Assembly (NCBI GenBank): GCA_965215535.1
Contig: OZ244063.1
Span: 248,001-312,000 of the forward strand
Origin: Bin94 sp965215535
Lineage (GTDB): Bacteria > Gemmatimonadota > Gemmatimonadetes > Longimicrobiales > Gaopeijiaceae
Direction of reading: 5' to 3'
DNA: 64,000 nt
The notes beneath the pieces were generated by a model that saw only the letters and a program-made list of their open reading frames with translations, did not search any database and was not told the DNA's origin. A program made the translations under genes and the position numbers. Every line of letters starts with the position of its first letter. Within the stretch, counting starts at the first letter, position 1. Of the stretch, positions 8,847 to 17,792 are shown piece by piece.

Positions 8847-9883
8847 GAGGGGCTCCGCCCGGCGAGATCGCGGTCTTTATCCGCCTCTTCGCAACGATGA
8901 TCGAGGCGGGGCTGCCGATCGTTCCCAGCCTGACGATCCTGGAGCAGCAGACCCGCAACCGGGTGCTGCGCGGAGTCATCGGCGACCTTGTGCGCGACGT
9001 GCAGGCCGGCGACACCCTGGCCGGGGCGATGCGCCGTCATCCGCGGGTCTTTCCGGATCTGAGTGTCCACATGGTGGCGGCGGGAGAGGCGGCGGGGGCG
9101 CTCGACACGATTCTGGGGCGGCTATCGGATTTTCTGGAGAAGAGCCATGCGCTGGCCCGCAAGGTGCGCGCGGCGATGATTTATCCGGCAATGATCCTCG
9201 GCGTGACCGGGCTGGCGGTGGCGGTTCTTCTCGTCTTCGTGATTCCGACCTTCGAGGAGATGTTTTTCTCGGCCGGGGTCGCGCTCCCTCTTCCAACCCG
9301 GCTGGTCATCGACGCCTCGGCATTTCTTCAGCGCCACTGGATGTTCCTTGGCGGGGGCTTGGCGCTCCTGACGATCCTGGCCATCCGCCTGCGCCGGACC
9401 CCTTCGGGGCGGTTGACGACCGACCGGCTCCTCCTGGCGTTGCCGATGATCGGTGGTGTGCTCCGCAAGGCTGGAGTGGCGCGCTTTACCCGCACCCTGG
9501 GCACCCTGACCGCCGCCGGCGTCTCGATTCTGAAGGGGCTCGAGGTCACCGCGCACACCGCCGGAAACCGCGTGATTCGCGACGCCGTGCTCCATGCGCG
9601 CCAGTCGATTGCCGGGGGCGCCACGATCGCGGGGCCGCTGGAGGAATCGGGCGCCTTTCCCCCGATGGTGGTGCGAATGGTCGAGGTGGGCGAGCAGACC
9701 GGCGGCCTGGATGCCATGCTGAAGCGGATCGCCGATCTCTATGATGAAGAGGTTGACGCTTCGCTGGAGACGCTCATCGCCGCCGTGGAGCCGGCCATGA
9801 TGGTGGTGCTGGGCGTGGTGGTGGGGGGAATGATCGTCGCCATGTATCTGCCGATCCTTGACATGATGAAGCTGGTGTCCTGA
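8834..9883 (+). CDS. pilC: Type IV pilus inner-membrane platform protein PilC
   Basis: This 349-residue GspF/PilC-family platform couples the motor ATPases to pilin assembly. Two copies of the T2SSF domain are visible. The first contains MVAAGEAAGALDTIL and is followed by a long membrane segment at about residues 125-145. The second contains MVEVGEQTGGLDAML, followed by a C-terminal membrane segment. It is some 50 residues shorter than typical PilC at the N terminus, beginning almost directly with FIRLFATMIEAG. The start lies inside the end of pilT (13-base overlap, different frame). Confidence 0.92.
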   Translation: MGIVGGAPPGEIAVFIRLFATMIEAGLPIVPSLTILEQQTRNRVLRGVIGDLVRDVQAGDTLAGAMRRHPRVFPDLSVHMVAAGEAAGALDTILGRLSDFLEKSHALARKVRAAMIYPAMILGVTGLAVAVLLVFVIPTFEEMFFSAGVALPLPTRLVIDASAFLQRHWMFLGGGLALLTILAIRLRRTPSGRLTTDRLLLALPMIGGVLRKAGVARFTRTLGTLTAAGVSILKGLEVTAHTAGNRVIRDAVLHARQSIAGGATIAGPLEESGAFPPMVVRMVEVGEQTGGLDAMLKRIADLYDEEVDASLETLIAAVEPAMMVVLGVVVGGMIVAMYLPILDMMKLVS

Positions 9884-9984
9884 GGTGGTTCGGGGAGAGA
9901 GCCCTCGCCCGCCCGACAGCCTCGCCCGCCGAAGCGCCAGGGTGCGGAGCTCTCCCGGGGGCGACCCCTTCCACATCTTCAGGG

Positions 9985-10014
9985 TTGGACATGGGGGCCG
10001 GAAGGGGATATCTT
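9985..10014 (+). promoter_or_regulatory. Candidate promoter for the amino-acid symporter gene
   Basis: TTGGAC at 9985-9990 and TATCTT at 10009-10014 are separated by 18 bases. They lie in the 281-base gap between pilC and the symporter and would give a leader of about 145 bases. A TATCTT-type -10 also appears in front of the tRNA-Leu. The rest of the gap is GC-rich with nothing recognisable. Confidence 0.35.
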
Positions 10015-10164
10015 GCGCCCCGGTTGGCCGGTCCTTGCCCGGTCTTCCCGTCCTTGCCCGTGCCCGGGTTGCGGGATCGGATCCGGGTGGGGCAGGTACA
10101 ACCTTGCGGCTGCGCAATCCTTCCTCCAACGTCGCGGCCTTCCGCCCCAAGGAGCCCCACCGAT

Positions 10165-11898
10165 ATGGATTTTGTCTACGCCCTGCTTCAGGACATGACC
10201 GATTTTCTGACCCGTTACGTGGTCGAGGCCGGCATCTCGATCGGGGGCGAGAGGATCCCCTTCATGGTGATGCTCCTCCTGGGAATTGGCGGATACCTCA
10301 CCCTGCGACTCGGTTTCGTGCAGGCACGGCGCCTCGGCCACGCCGTGGTGGTCGCGACCGGCAGGTACGACAACCCCAACGATCCGGGCGACGTCACCCA
10401 CTTCCAGGCACTCACGACAGCGCTCTCGGCCACCGTCGGGATCGGCAACATCGCGGGGGTCGCGCTGGCGATTCACTGGGGCGGTCCCGGCGCGCTCTTC
10501 TGGATGTGGGTAACGGCGCTGCTTGGAATGGCCACCAAGTACTCCGAGGTCACCCTGGCGCAGCGCTTCCGGGTCCACGAGAGCGAGGGCGAGTGGGCGG
10601 GAACGGTCTCCGGCGGACCCATGTACTACATCGAGCGGGGCCTGGGGCCGAACTGGAAGTGGATGGCGATCTTCTTCGCCCTCGTCCTGGGAATCACCGC
10701 CTTCCTGACCGGAAACGGCATTCAGGCCAACACCGTGGCCGACAACATGGAGACGCAGTTCGGTGTGCAGACCTGGGTCAGCGGTCTCATCACCTCTGCG
10801 ATCGTTGCAGCGGTGATCCTGGGCGGAATCAGCCGCATCGGGCGCGTCACCTCGATCCTGGCACCGCTCATGGCGGTCATCTATGTGACGAGCGCCTTCA
10901 TGGTTCTGGCGATGAACGCCTCGGACATCTTCCCCACCCTTGCGCTCATCGTCCGCGAAGCCTTCAATCCGACCGCAGGCATTGCCGGAGCCGGCACCGG
11001 GGCCTTCCTGGTGACCCTCATGTACGGGGTGCGGCGCGGTCTCTTCTCGAACGAGGCCGGCCAGGGATCGGCGCCGATCGCGCACTCTGCGGCCAAGACC
11101 GACGAGCCCGTCTCCGAGGGGGTGGTCGCGCTCCTGGAACCGCTGATCGACACCCTTGTCATCTGCACCATGACCGGGCTTCTGATCATCATGACCGGAG
11201 TGTGGGGCGATCGCTTCGAGACCGAACTCACTCTGGTCGGCGGCGATCTTTCCTACCGCGCTGCGCAGGTGGATGGCGGATCGATTCCGGTGCAGTCCGA
11301 TCTCCCGATCCGGATCGACGACGGCTATCACGCTGAAACCGGTCCCGCCGACCCGCAGGTCTCCTGGCACGAAGTCCCCGTTGAGCGCCTCTTCGTGGAC
11401 GAAGCGCAGTTTCAGCCCTTCAGCGGGGTGATTGATCCGATGGCCGGAATGGCGACCGCCGACGATGGCAGCACCTATTCGGCCCTCTACGGAATGGCGG
11501 CCGAGAGCGGGGCTCCCCTGACCATGGCGGCCTTCCGACGGGGCCTCTCTCCACTCGGCGACTGGGGACACTACATCGTTCTGGTCTCGGTGCTGCTCTT
11601 TGCGATCTCGACAGCGATTGCCTGGAGCTACTACGGCGACCGCTGCGCCAATTATCTCTTTGGCGCCAGGGCGGTGATTCCCTACAAGATCGTCTTTGTG
11701 GTCGTCCACTTCGTGGGGGCGCTGTTGCCGCTCAGCGTGATCTGGGACATGGGCGACGTTTTTCTGGGGATTGTGATCTGGCCCAATCTGATCGCGCTTG
11801 CCCTGCTGGCCCCCAAGGTGGTTGAGATGACCCGAAGCTACTTCGAGCGTCGCCCCTGGGAGAAGGACCGGCCCGCCCGGAGCGATTCGGCGCCGTAG
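10165..11898 (+). CDS. Sodium:alanine/glycine symporter (AGCS family)
   Basis: This 577-residue transporter takes up small neutral amino acids with sodium. The family signatures are clear: TVGIGNIAGVALAIHWGGPG near residue 92, SGGPMYYIERG near 151, and YGVRRGLFSNEAGQGSAPIA near 290. The ATG at 10165 has AAGGAG 10 bases upstream. It is longer than most AGCS proteins (about 450-500) because some 115 residues at about 348-463, after the helix ending IIMTGVWGD, form an extra polar segment that looks extracytoplasmic. Transport resumes with helices from GDWGHYIVLVSVLL. The last 61 bases overlap the end of dinB on the other strand. Confidence 0.9.
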   Translation: MDFVYALLQDMTDFLTRYVVEAGISIGGERIPFMVMLLLGIGGYLTLRLGFVQARRLGHAVVVATGRYDNPNDPGDVTHFQALTTALSATVGIGNIAGVALAIHWGGPGALFWMWVTALLGMATKYSEVTLAQRFRVHESEGEWAGTVSGGPMYYIERGLGPNWKWMAIFFALVLGITAFLTGNGIQANTVADNMETQFGVQTWVSGLITSAIVAAVILGGISRIGRVTSILAPLMAVIYVTSAFMVLAMNASDIFPTLALIVREAFNPTAGIAGAGTGAFLVTLMYGVRRGLFSNEAGQGSAPIAHSAAKTDEPVSEGVVALLEPLIDTLVICTMTGLLIIMTGVWGDRFETELTLVGGDLSYRAAQVDGGSIPVQSDLPIRIDDGYHAETGPADPQVSWHEVPVERLFVDEAQFQPFSGVIDPMAGMATADDGSTYSALYGMAAESGAPLTMAAFRRGLSPLGDWGHYIVLVSVLLFAISTAIAWSYYGDRCANYLFGARAVIPYKIVFVVVHFVGALLPLSVIWDMGDVFLGIVIWPNLIALALLAPKVVEMTRSYFERRPWEKDRPARSDSAP

Positions 11899-13085
11899 CG
11901 TTCGCGGATCCGGTCGACGGCACGGGCGATCGAGCGGTCGCGCTCCGATTCCAGCGCCGGGGCCTCGCCGAAGAGATCGCGCTGCAAGGGCTCCGCCTGA
12001 CGAACCAGATTCGTGACCGCAACCCCCAGAAGGCGGGCGGCAGTGCGACGCCGGTGCCGCAGCTCATGCAGAAGGGGCAGGGCGATGGCGAAGATGCCGC
12101 GATCGGTCTCGACGCCCTCGCTCCAGGTGCTGGCCGCCTGCCGGGTGGTGAAGTCGTGATCGCGCAGCTTGACGGTGATGGTGCGGGCCCGCAAACCGGC
12201 GCTGCGAAGCTGGGCTCCGACCCCCGCGCTGAGTTCGAGAAGGCGCAGTTCGAGTTCGTCGTCGTCGTGGAGATCGGCATGAAAGGTGCGCTCCGCACTG
12301 ATCGATCGTCGCGGCTCGCGCGCCCTGACCTCGCTGGGGTCGATTCCCCGAACCCTCTCCCAGAGCCAGTTGCCGCGCGCCTCTCCGAACCAGCGCCCCA
12401 GCCACCCGCGCTCGACCCGCACCGCATCCGCGCAGCTTCGCAATCCCCTCTTGTGGAGCTGCCGCACAAAGGTGGGCCCGATCCCCGGCAGGGCCTCCAG
12501 CGGAAAGGGCGCCATGAATGCGGCCTCGTCGCCGGGCGGCACGACATGCACGCCATCGGGCTTGGCCAGGCGCGTCGCTACCTTGGCCACCAGACGCTGG
12601 CTGCCACCCCCGATCGAAACCGTCACTCCGGTGCGCTCCCGAACCACGCGCCGGATCCGCTCGGCCGTCACGGCCACCTCCTCGTTCTTCAGCAGCCGCT
12701 CGGTTCCGGTGAGATCCAGGTAGAACTCGTCCACCGACGCCGCCTGCACGACCGGCGAGAGCTCAGCGAGCGTTTTGCGCACTGCCCGGCTGCGCTCGCC
12801 CACCGCGCCGCGCGGCACAGGCACGACCCGCGCCTCGGGACAGAGACGAAGCGCCCGCGCCACCGGCATCCCGGAGCGCACTCCATAGCTGCGCACCGCG
12901 TACGAGGCCGAGGTCACCACGCCGCGATTGCCGCTTCCCCCCACCAGGAGAAGCGGATATCTTCCCGCTCCCTCCGGATCTTCGAGCCGCGCCACCTGAA
13001 CGAAAAAGCTGTCGCAATCCACCAGCAGAATCGTGCGGGGCCGGATTGTACGGAGGCCTTGCCCAGGCATCGTGTTCCGGTGCAA
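11838..13085 (-). CDS. dinB: DNA polymerase IV (Y-family translesion polymerase)
   Basis: This 415-residue error-prone polymerase is of the ImuB/DinB/UmuC superfamily. The N-terminal LLVDCDSFFVQV replaces the usual VDMDAFFA and keeps the first catalytic aspartate. SVDEFYLDLTG holds the second acidic pair. KPDGVHVV, then LPGIGPTFVRQLHKRG, form the thumb helix-hairpin-helix, followed by a little-finger domain from about residue 235. I place the start at a TTG (13085) because GGAGGGG lies just upstream; an ATG at 13070 would shorten it by five residues. Its 3-prime end overlaps the symporter gene by 61 bases tail to tail. The C terminus lacks a clear beta-clamp motif, though QRDLFGE near residue 377 could serve. 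Confidence 0.88.
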   Translation of the reverse strand: MHRNTMPGQGLRTIRPRTILLVDCDSFFVQVARLEDPEGAGRYPLLLVGGSGNRGVVTSASYAVRSYGVRSGMPVARALRLCPEARVVPVPRGAVGERSRAVRKTLAELSPVVQAASVDEFYLDLTGTERLLKNEEVAVTAERIRRVVRERTGVTVSIGGGSQRLVAKVATRLAKPDGVHVVPPGDEAAFMAPFPLEALPGIGPTFVRQLHKRGLRSCADAVRVERGWLGRWFGEARGNWLWERVRGIDPSEVRAREPRRSISAERTFHADLHDDDELELRLLELSAGVGAQLRSAGLRARTITVKLRDHDFTTRQAASTWSEGVETDRGIFAIALPLLHELRHRRRTAARLLGVAVTNLVRQAEPLQRDLFGEAPALESERDRSIARAVDRIRERYGAESLRAGRSFSQGRRSK

Positions 13086-13160
13086 ACTTCACCCCTCCCT
13101 GATCGTCCGGCCGACGCGCCGGTGCCGCAAGCTAACCCATCTGCCAGGAGAATTGCCACC

Positions 13161-13778
13161 ATGGCCTACCCCTTCGAACTTCCCCCGCTCGGCTACGCCT
13201 TCGACGCTCTGGAGCCGCACATCGATGCCCGCACCATGGAAATTCACCATGGCCGGCACCACGCGGCCTACACCGCCAATCTCAATGCCGCACTGAAGGA
13301 TCATCCCGATCTGCACGGGGCGTCGGCCGAATCGCTGATCACCGACCTGGGCGCCCTGCCCGCCTCGATCCGGGGCGCCGTGCGCAACAATGGCGGCGGC
13401 TTTGTCAATCACAACTTCTTCTGGCAGATCCTGACGCCCGGAGGCAGCTCCGCTCCTCACGGTCCGCTCGCCGCCGCGATCGATGCGACCTTCGGAGGCC
13501 TCGACGCCCTGCGCGAACAATTTGCATCGGCCGCGATGGGACGCTTCGGCAGTGGCTGGGCCTGGCTGGTTGTGGACGACGGCGCTCTTGAGGTGACCTC
13601 CACGCCCAACCAGGACGCCCCCCTCATGGAGGGCCAATCCCCCGTTCTGGGTCTGGATGTCTGGGAGCATGCCTACTACCTCAACTACCAGAACCGGCGT
13701 CCCGACTATGTCAACGCCTTCTGGAGGGTTGTCAACTGGACGGTGGCGGGCGAAAACTACGCACACGCAACCGGCTGA
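13161..13778 (+). CDS. sodB: Iron/manganese superoxide dismutase
   Basis: This 205-residue cytoplasmic enzyme dismutates superoxide to oxygen and hydrogen peroxide. Metal ligands are recognisable: His in MEIHHGRHH near residue 29, His in FVNHNFFW near 85, and Asp and His in DVWEHAYY near 171-175. FGSGWAWLV is the conserved core around the metal. AGGAG lies 10 bases before the ATG. The length fits the family. I cannot settle iron versus manganese from sequence alone, so the symbol is provisional. The gene is divergent from dinB with 75 bases between. Confidence 0.93.
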   Translation: MAYPFELPPLGYAFDALEPHIDARTMEIHHGRHHAAYTANLNAALKDHPDLHGASAESLITDLGALPASIRGAVRNNGGGFVNHNFFWQILTPGGSSAPHGPLAAAIDATFGGLDALREQFASAAMGRFGSGWAWLVVDDGALEVTSTPNQDAPLMEGQSPVLGLDVWEHAYYLNYQNRRPDYVNAFWRVVNWTVAGENYAHATG

Positions 13779-13844
13779 AGACGCCTCCTCCGATCGTCAC
13801 CCGCACACATTCATTGCTGACCGGTCCTCTGCGCCGGCGAGTTC

Positions 13845-14483
13845 ATGAGCGCCGACATCTCCTTTGCGATCATCGCCTTCACCTCGCTCCTGGTGGTGTA
13901 CAATCCACTCAGCGCGATGCCGATGTTCGCTTCGCTGACCGAATCCTACCCTCTGGGCGAACGTCGCCGCACCGCAGTGGTTGGCGTGACGACCTCGGTT
14001 GTGGTTCTCCTGGTCTTCGCTCTCTCGGGGGCGTCGATTCTGCGCCTCTTCGCGATCACGACCGAGGCCTTCCAGATCACGGCGGGAGTCATCTTCTTCG
14101 GCATCGGCTCGGATATGCTGCAGGCCCGCCGTTCACGGGTCAAGACGACACGGCGCGAACAGGACGAGGCGGCGGGGCGCGACAGCGTCGCCGTAATTCC
14201 CCTGGGTCTGCCCACCCTCTCGGGGCCGGGCGCGATCGTTACGGTGATTACCCTGATCGGACAGGCGACCAATCCCTTTCAGGTGAGCGCGGTGTATCTT
14301 GCGGCGGTGGGAGTGGGGGTGGTGGCGCTTCCCTGCCTGCTCCTGGCGCCCCGCGCGCTGAACGCTCTGGGTCGCACCGGACTCAATGTGGTGACCCGGG
14401 TGATGGGGCTCATGGTGATGGTGGTCGGCGTGCAGCTTGCCATCAATGGCGTGAATGCGGTGGTCGCGTCGTGGAATGGCTGA
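13845..14483 (+). CDS. MarC-family integral membrane protein
   Basis: This 212-residue protein has six predicted membrane helices. It belongs to the MarC (UPF0056) family, recognised from VVYNPLSAMPMF in the first helix and the duplicated IPLGLPTLSGPGAI near residue 120. The family has no agreed substrate, and the once-proposed link of MarC to multiple antibiotic resistance has not held up. It lies 66 bases after sodB and has no clear operon partners. Confidence 0.85.
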   Translation: MSADISFAIIAFTSLLVVYNPLSAMPMFASLTESYPLGERRRTAVVGVTTSVVVLLVFALSGASILRLFAITTEAFQITAGVIFFGIGSDMLQARRSRVKTTRREQDEAAGRDSVAVIPLGLPTLSGPGAIVTVITLIGQATNPFQVSAVYLAAVGVGVVALPCLLLAPRALNALGRTGLNVVTRVMGLMVMVVGVQLAINGVNAVVASWNG

Positions 14484-14681
14484 GAGACCCGGGCGGCCTT
14501 CGCAGCGGTTGAACGGCGGCGCGCGACGGGGAAGAAGTTGGCGTTTGGCGGGAATGGAACATATGTTTATCCAGTCTCTGTCACATTCCCGCTACCATCC
14601 CCGTACCGTTTCCCCCATAATCCCCGGTATCGGACATCGTCGCAGAGAGCAACCCCTTCGCCAGGCTGCCAGGAGGCCCCA

Positions 14682-15509
14682 ATGACAATCCGTCCGTCGA
14701 ATCGTCGCTCCAGGAATGTGTCGCAGAGGGCAAAGAGGCTCACGGCGCGGATGCTGCTCGCGTTCGGATTCCTGGCGGTCGTTGCCCTGGCGCCGGCCGT
14801 TGCATCGGCACAGAGCCTGAAGGGCGGACGCGACGCGATGCGGGAGCAGCACAACAAGGGAATCGAATACGACTACACCCGCCTCAGGGACGCTTCGCAC
14901 GTCATGCGCTTCGTCGAGCTGGGACTCCTGGAGCGTCTTCCCGGCAACGTCGACTACACCCTGCACGATGTCAGCTTCCCCTTCGCGCGTCCCGAGGTCA
15001 AACTTTTCGTGGAACGCCTGGCCGCCCAGTACCGGGACGCCTGTGGCGAACAGCTTGTGGTCACCAGTCTGACCCGCCCCCTGAACCGGCAGCCATTCAA
15101 TGCCTCGCAGCTCTCGGTTCACCCCCAGGGAATGGCGGTCGATTTCCGGCGCAGCAATGTGATGGCCTGCCGAAGCTGGCTGGAACGGGTTTTGCTTCAG
15201 CTCGAGAACAACGGCACGATTCAGGCCACCCGCGAGCGCCGTCCGCCGCACTACCATGTTGCGGTCTATACGCGGAGCTATGCGGCCTATGTAAGCCGCC
15301 TGGAGAAGCGCAAGGCGCAGGATGCGCATGCGGTCGAGGATTCCCGAACCGCCGAGGTGATCCGGCACGAGGTTGTCGAGGGCGATTCGCTCTGGAGGAT
15401 TGCGGCGCACTACGGCACGACCGTCGATGATCTGCGGGCGGCGAACAGGCTCCGCAGCACCCGCATCTACCCGGGACAGGTGATCCGGGTCAGTCCGCCC
15501 GCGCGGTAG
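14682..15509 (+). CDS. Exported M15-like (DUF5715-type) protein with C-terminal LysM
   Basis: This 275-residue secreted protein starts at an ATG with AGGAGG 5 bases upstream and has a signal peptide ending around VASAQS. The middle region carries SVHPQGMAVDFR near residue 147 and PPHYHVAV near 187. That His-x6-Asp then His-x-His spacing resembles the zinc site of LAS-type (M15, D-Ala-D-Ala) peptidases. The last 45 residues are a LysM module (VVEGDSLWRIAAHYGTT), which binds peptidoglycan. I infer a periplasmic or surface cell-wall peptidase. The domain label DUF5715 is from memory and should be treated as tentative; catalytic activity is not shown. Confidence 0.72.
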   Translation: MTIRPSNRRSRNVSQRAKRLTARMLLAFGFLAVVALAPAVASAQSLKGGRDAMREQHNKGIEYDYTRLRDASHVMRFVELGLLERLPGNVDYTLHDVSFPFARPEVKLFVERLAAQYRDACGEQLVVTSLTRPLNRQPFNASQLSVHPQGMAVDFRRSNVMACRSWLERVLLQLENNGTIQATRERRPPHYHVAVYTRSYAAYVSRLEKRKAQDAHAVEDSRTAEVIRHEVVEGDSLWRIAAHYGTTVDDLRAANRLRSTRIYPGQVIRVSPPAR

Positions 15510-15591
15510 CGTTTTTTCCGGGCCGGCGCGCAGAGGGAACCCGCTTCGACGGGCTGGCAAAGGCGGCTTGGGCACGGGCCGGGAGGAACGA

Positions 15592-16386
15592 GTGCGGAAC
15601 GCGGAAGCGGAGATTGAACAGTCCACGGATTGCCGGGAGAAGAACCGGACGGAGCTGACGGTTTCGGTTGTGGTGCCGGTCTACAACGAGGCCGCCACCA
15701 TTGAGCGGCTTCTCCGCAGCGTTGCCGAGGTGGGGGTCCCCGGCGAGATCATTGTGGTCGATGACGGATCCAGCGACGGCACCCGCGATCTTCTGCCCCG
15801 GCTTCGCGACGAAGGGCTGATCGACAGACTCGTTCTGCATGATCGCAATCGGGGCAAGGGACGGGCGCTCCGCACGGCCTTCGCGCACGCAACCGGCGAT
15901 GTGGTGGTTGTGCAGGATGCCGATCTGGAATACGATCCCGGCGCGATTCCGAAGCTCCTGGCGCCGATCGCCGCCGGCACGGCCGACGCCGTGTATGGAT
16001 CGCGCTTCCTCGAAAAGCCCGGCAGGGGTCTCGGGCGCTTCTCTCTGCACCGCTTCGGCAACCGCGCGCTGACGCTGATCAGCAACTGCTTCACCGGCCT
16101 GTCGCTGACCGACATGGAGACCTGTCAGAAGATGATCCGGACCGATCTCCTCCACTCGCTGCCCCTCACCGCCGACCGCTTCGGCATCGAACCCGAGATC
16201 ACCGCCCGGCTGGCGCAGGCCCGCGTGCAAATCGTCGAGCTTCCGATCTCCTATCGTGGCCGTTCCTGGGCCGAAGGGAAGAAGATCGGCTGGCGCGATG
16301 GAGTGGCCGCGATCTGGTTCATCGTGCGCAGCGCCCTGTTGCCGCCCCGGGCCCAGCGCTGGCAGCGACCTTCGTCAGAGGCATAG
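15592..16386 (+). CDS. Family 2 glycosyltransferase (dolichol-phosphate-sugar synthase type)
   Basis: This 264-residue GT-A enzyme would transfer a sugar from a nucleotide donor, probably to a polyprenyl phosphate. SVVVPVYNEAATIERLL opens the fold. The metal-binding DXD-like motif is VVQDADLEYDP near residue 100, preceded by the donor-site VDDGSSDGT. No C-terminal membrane pair follows, so it is the short soluble type. I start at GTG 15592 because GGGAGG lies 5 bases upstream; a TTG at 15568 is an alternative. It stands alone between the LysM protein and the pilin locus and might modify pilin or envelope glycans. Confidence 0.85.
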   Translation: MRNAEAEIEQSTDCREKNRTELTVSVVVPVYNEAATIERLLRSVAEVGVPGEIIVVDDGSSDGTRDLLPRLRDEGLIDRLVLHDRNRGKGRALRTAFAHATGDVVVVQDADLEYDPGAIPKLLAPIAAGTADAVYGSRFLEKPGRGLGRFSLHRFGNRALTLISNCFTGLSLTDMETCQKMIRTDLLHSLPLTADRFGIEPEITARLAQARVQIVELPISYRGRSWAEGKKIGWRDGVAAIWFIVRSALLPPRAQRWQRPSSEA

Positions 16387-16588
16387 CGGAAGAGGACGGC
16401 GCCGAACCGGCATGTTCGGTCGGCTCCGGATCGTGCCGGGCGGTGTTCCACCGCATGCGCGGAAGTCTGTGGAAAACGTTGTCCGATTTGACCATTGGAA
16501 TGCCCCTCGGATTCGCCGAATCTGTCCCGACCGAAAGAAGATGGCCCCCGCACAGAGGGCCGAAACACGACAGAGAAAGCGAGCGCCA

Positions 16589-16984
16589 ATGTCGGACCGA
16601 AGTGGCTTCACCCTGATCGAACTCCTCATCGTCCTGGTCATTATCGGGATCCTCGCGGCCCTTGCCGTGCCACGCTTCTCGGCCACGCGCGAGATGGCGT
16701 ACTACGCCGCCATGAAGGCCGATCTGCGCAGCCTGGCGGCGCAGCAGGAGCTGCACCACGCCAACAGCTATGCCTACTCGGATGCGCCCGCGACGCTGGG
16801 ATTCGTGGCCTCCGACGGAGTCAGCGTGACCTTGACCGCCTCCTCGTCCGGGTGGTCGGCCACGATGACCCACGCCGCCCTGGATGCTACCGAGGGATGC
16901 GCGGTCTTCTACGGCGACGCGGCCGCACCGACGCTGGGTTCGCTGACCCCGGCGGCCGAAGGCCAGATCGCATGTACGGACTGA
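16589..16984 (+). CDS. pilA: Type IV pilin, probable major subunit
   Basis: This 131-residue prepilin has a very short leader (MSDRSG) cleaved before FTLIELLIVLVIIGILAALA, with Glu at mature position 5. The soluble domain is small and ends with two cysteines (EGCAVFYG and QIACTD) that could form the C-terminal disulfide loop. It is the only protein here with a perfect pilin N terminus, so I take it as the major subunit. The 200 bases upstream contain a 13-base inverted repeat, GATTCG-C-CGAATC, at 16510-16522. I found no convincing sigma-54 site there. It heads an operon that continues through pilQ, and PilD is encoded at 52864-53640. Confidence 0.9.
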   Translation: MSDRSGFTLIELLIVLVIIGILAALAVPRFSATREMAYYAAMKADLRSLAAQQELHHANSYAYSDAPATLGFVASDGVSVTLTASSSGWSATMTHAALDATEGCAVFYGDAAAPTLGSLTPAAEGQIACTD

Positions 16985-17451
16985 CCGTGGGGCGGGTCGT
17001 GGCCCTCATGCGCGGAAGTGGAAGCCGGGCTGGGGTGTCGCTCTTTGAGGTTGTGCTGATGCTGGCGATCGCGGCGCTGCTGGCGCCTCCCGTCGTCGCC
17101 ATGGCCTCGGGGGCAAGGAATGCGCTCCTTGTGCGCCAGGCGGTCGAGAGCGCGGCCCGTCTCCTGAGCGAGTCCCGCTGGACCGCAATCCGCGAAGGCG
17201 GGGCCGTGGTCGAGTTCACCGCCGATCCCGCGTGGGGACAGCTTCTGTCGGCGACTGGCGATACGATCCTTGTCACCGATCTCGGTGCAGGCGGAGTCGC
17301 GCTGCGCCTCTCCCGCGATCGCGCCTCGAGCCGGATCCGCTTCGGGCCCCTCGGGCTGGGGTGGGTTGCGAGTCAGACGCTGCGCTTTCGGAGGGCGGGA
17401 CTGGAGCGCCGTCTGGTGATCTCCTCGCTGGGAAGGGCGTCCAGGAGATGA
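16972..17451 (+). CDS. Pseudopilin, GspH/FimT-like
   Basis: This protein of about 159 residues has a prepilin site before VSLFEVVLMLAIAALLA, with Glu at mature position 5, and a beta-rich C-terminal domain. I use the ATG at 16972, which overlaps pilA by 13 bases and has GAAGG upstream, giving a 21-residue leader. An ATG at 17008 would leave a more usual 9-residue leader (MRGSGSRAG), and a GTG at 16987 is also possible. Minor pilins of this kind prime pilus assembly at the inner membrane. The exact type is inferred from position and domain style. Confidence 0.8.
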   Translation: MYGLTVGRVVALMRGSGSRAGVSLFEVVLMLAIAALLAPPVVAMASGARNALLVRQAVESAARLLSESRWTAIREGGAVVEFTADPAWGQLLSATGDTILVTDLGAGGVALRLSRDRASSRIRFGPLGLGWVASQTLRFRRAGLERRLVISSLGRASRR

Positions 17452-17792
17452 ACCGGTCGGGGGCAACGCTGGTCGAGGTCGTGGTTGCGGTCACGCTGGC
17501 TGGCGTCGGGGTGACAGGCGTGGCCTCGCTGACAGCCGCGGCAATGCGGACGCTGACCCGGGCCCGGGCCCTGGACGAGAGCTACACCGTGCTGACGGAG
17601 TTCGTCGATTCGGCGCGGCATGTCTCCGGGCCCGACAGGGGCGAGCGAGAGCACCCGCTGGGGCTGCTGCGCTGGAGACTGGTCGCGAGTCCCGGCGAGA
17701 GTCGGGCGCAGTTTGATCACATGGTCCTGGACGACTCCGTGGCGATCCACTTTACAGTCGCATCTGCACTCACCCGCCGGACGACCCCGTGA
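17448..17792 (+). CDS. Pseudopilin, PilV/GspI-like
   Basis: This 114-residue minor pilin has leader MNRSG followed by ATLVEVVVAVTLAGVGVTG, with Glu at position 5. The short length and position between the FimT-like and PilW-like genes fit PilV/GspI. The start overlaps the previous stop as ATGA, and the end overlaps the next start as GTGA, so translation is probably coupled through the whole minor-pilin group. Confidence 0.8.
   Translation: MNRSGATLVEVVVAVTLAGVGVTGVASLTAAAMRTLTRARALDESYTVLTEFVDSARHVSGPDRGEREHPLGLLRWRLVASPGESRAQFDHMVLDDSVAIHFTVASALTRRTTP

Noticed and set aside
9979..11709. Long minus-strand open frame (576 codons) opposite the symporter
   Set aside because: Histidine/glycine/arginine-rich shadow translation; the plus-strand AGCS gene has clear family motifs.
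15540..15580. CGGGCTGGCAA matching the complement of the element near its right half
   Set aside because: Only 11 bases match and neither end of the element is present; likely chance.
16468..16482. TTTTCCACA (minus strand), similar to a DnaA box, upstream of pilA
   Set aside because: Single isolated near-match with no cluster, no AT-rich unwinding element and no dnaA or gyrase genes nearby.
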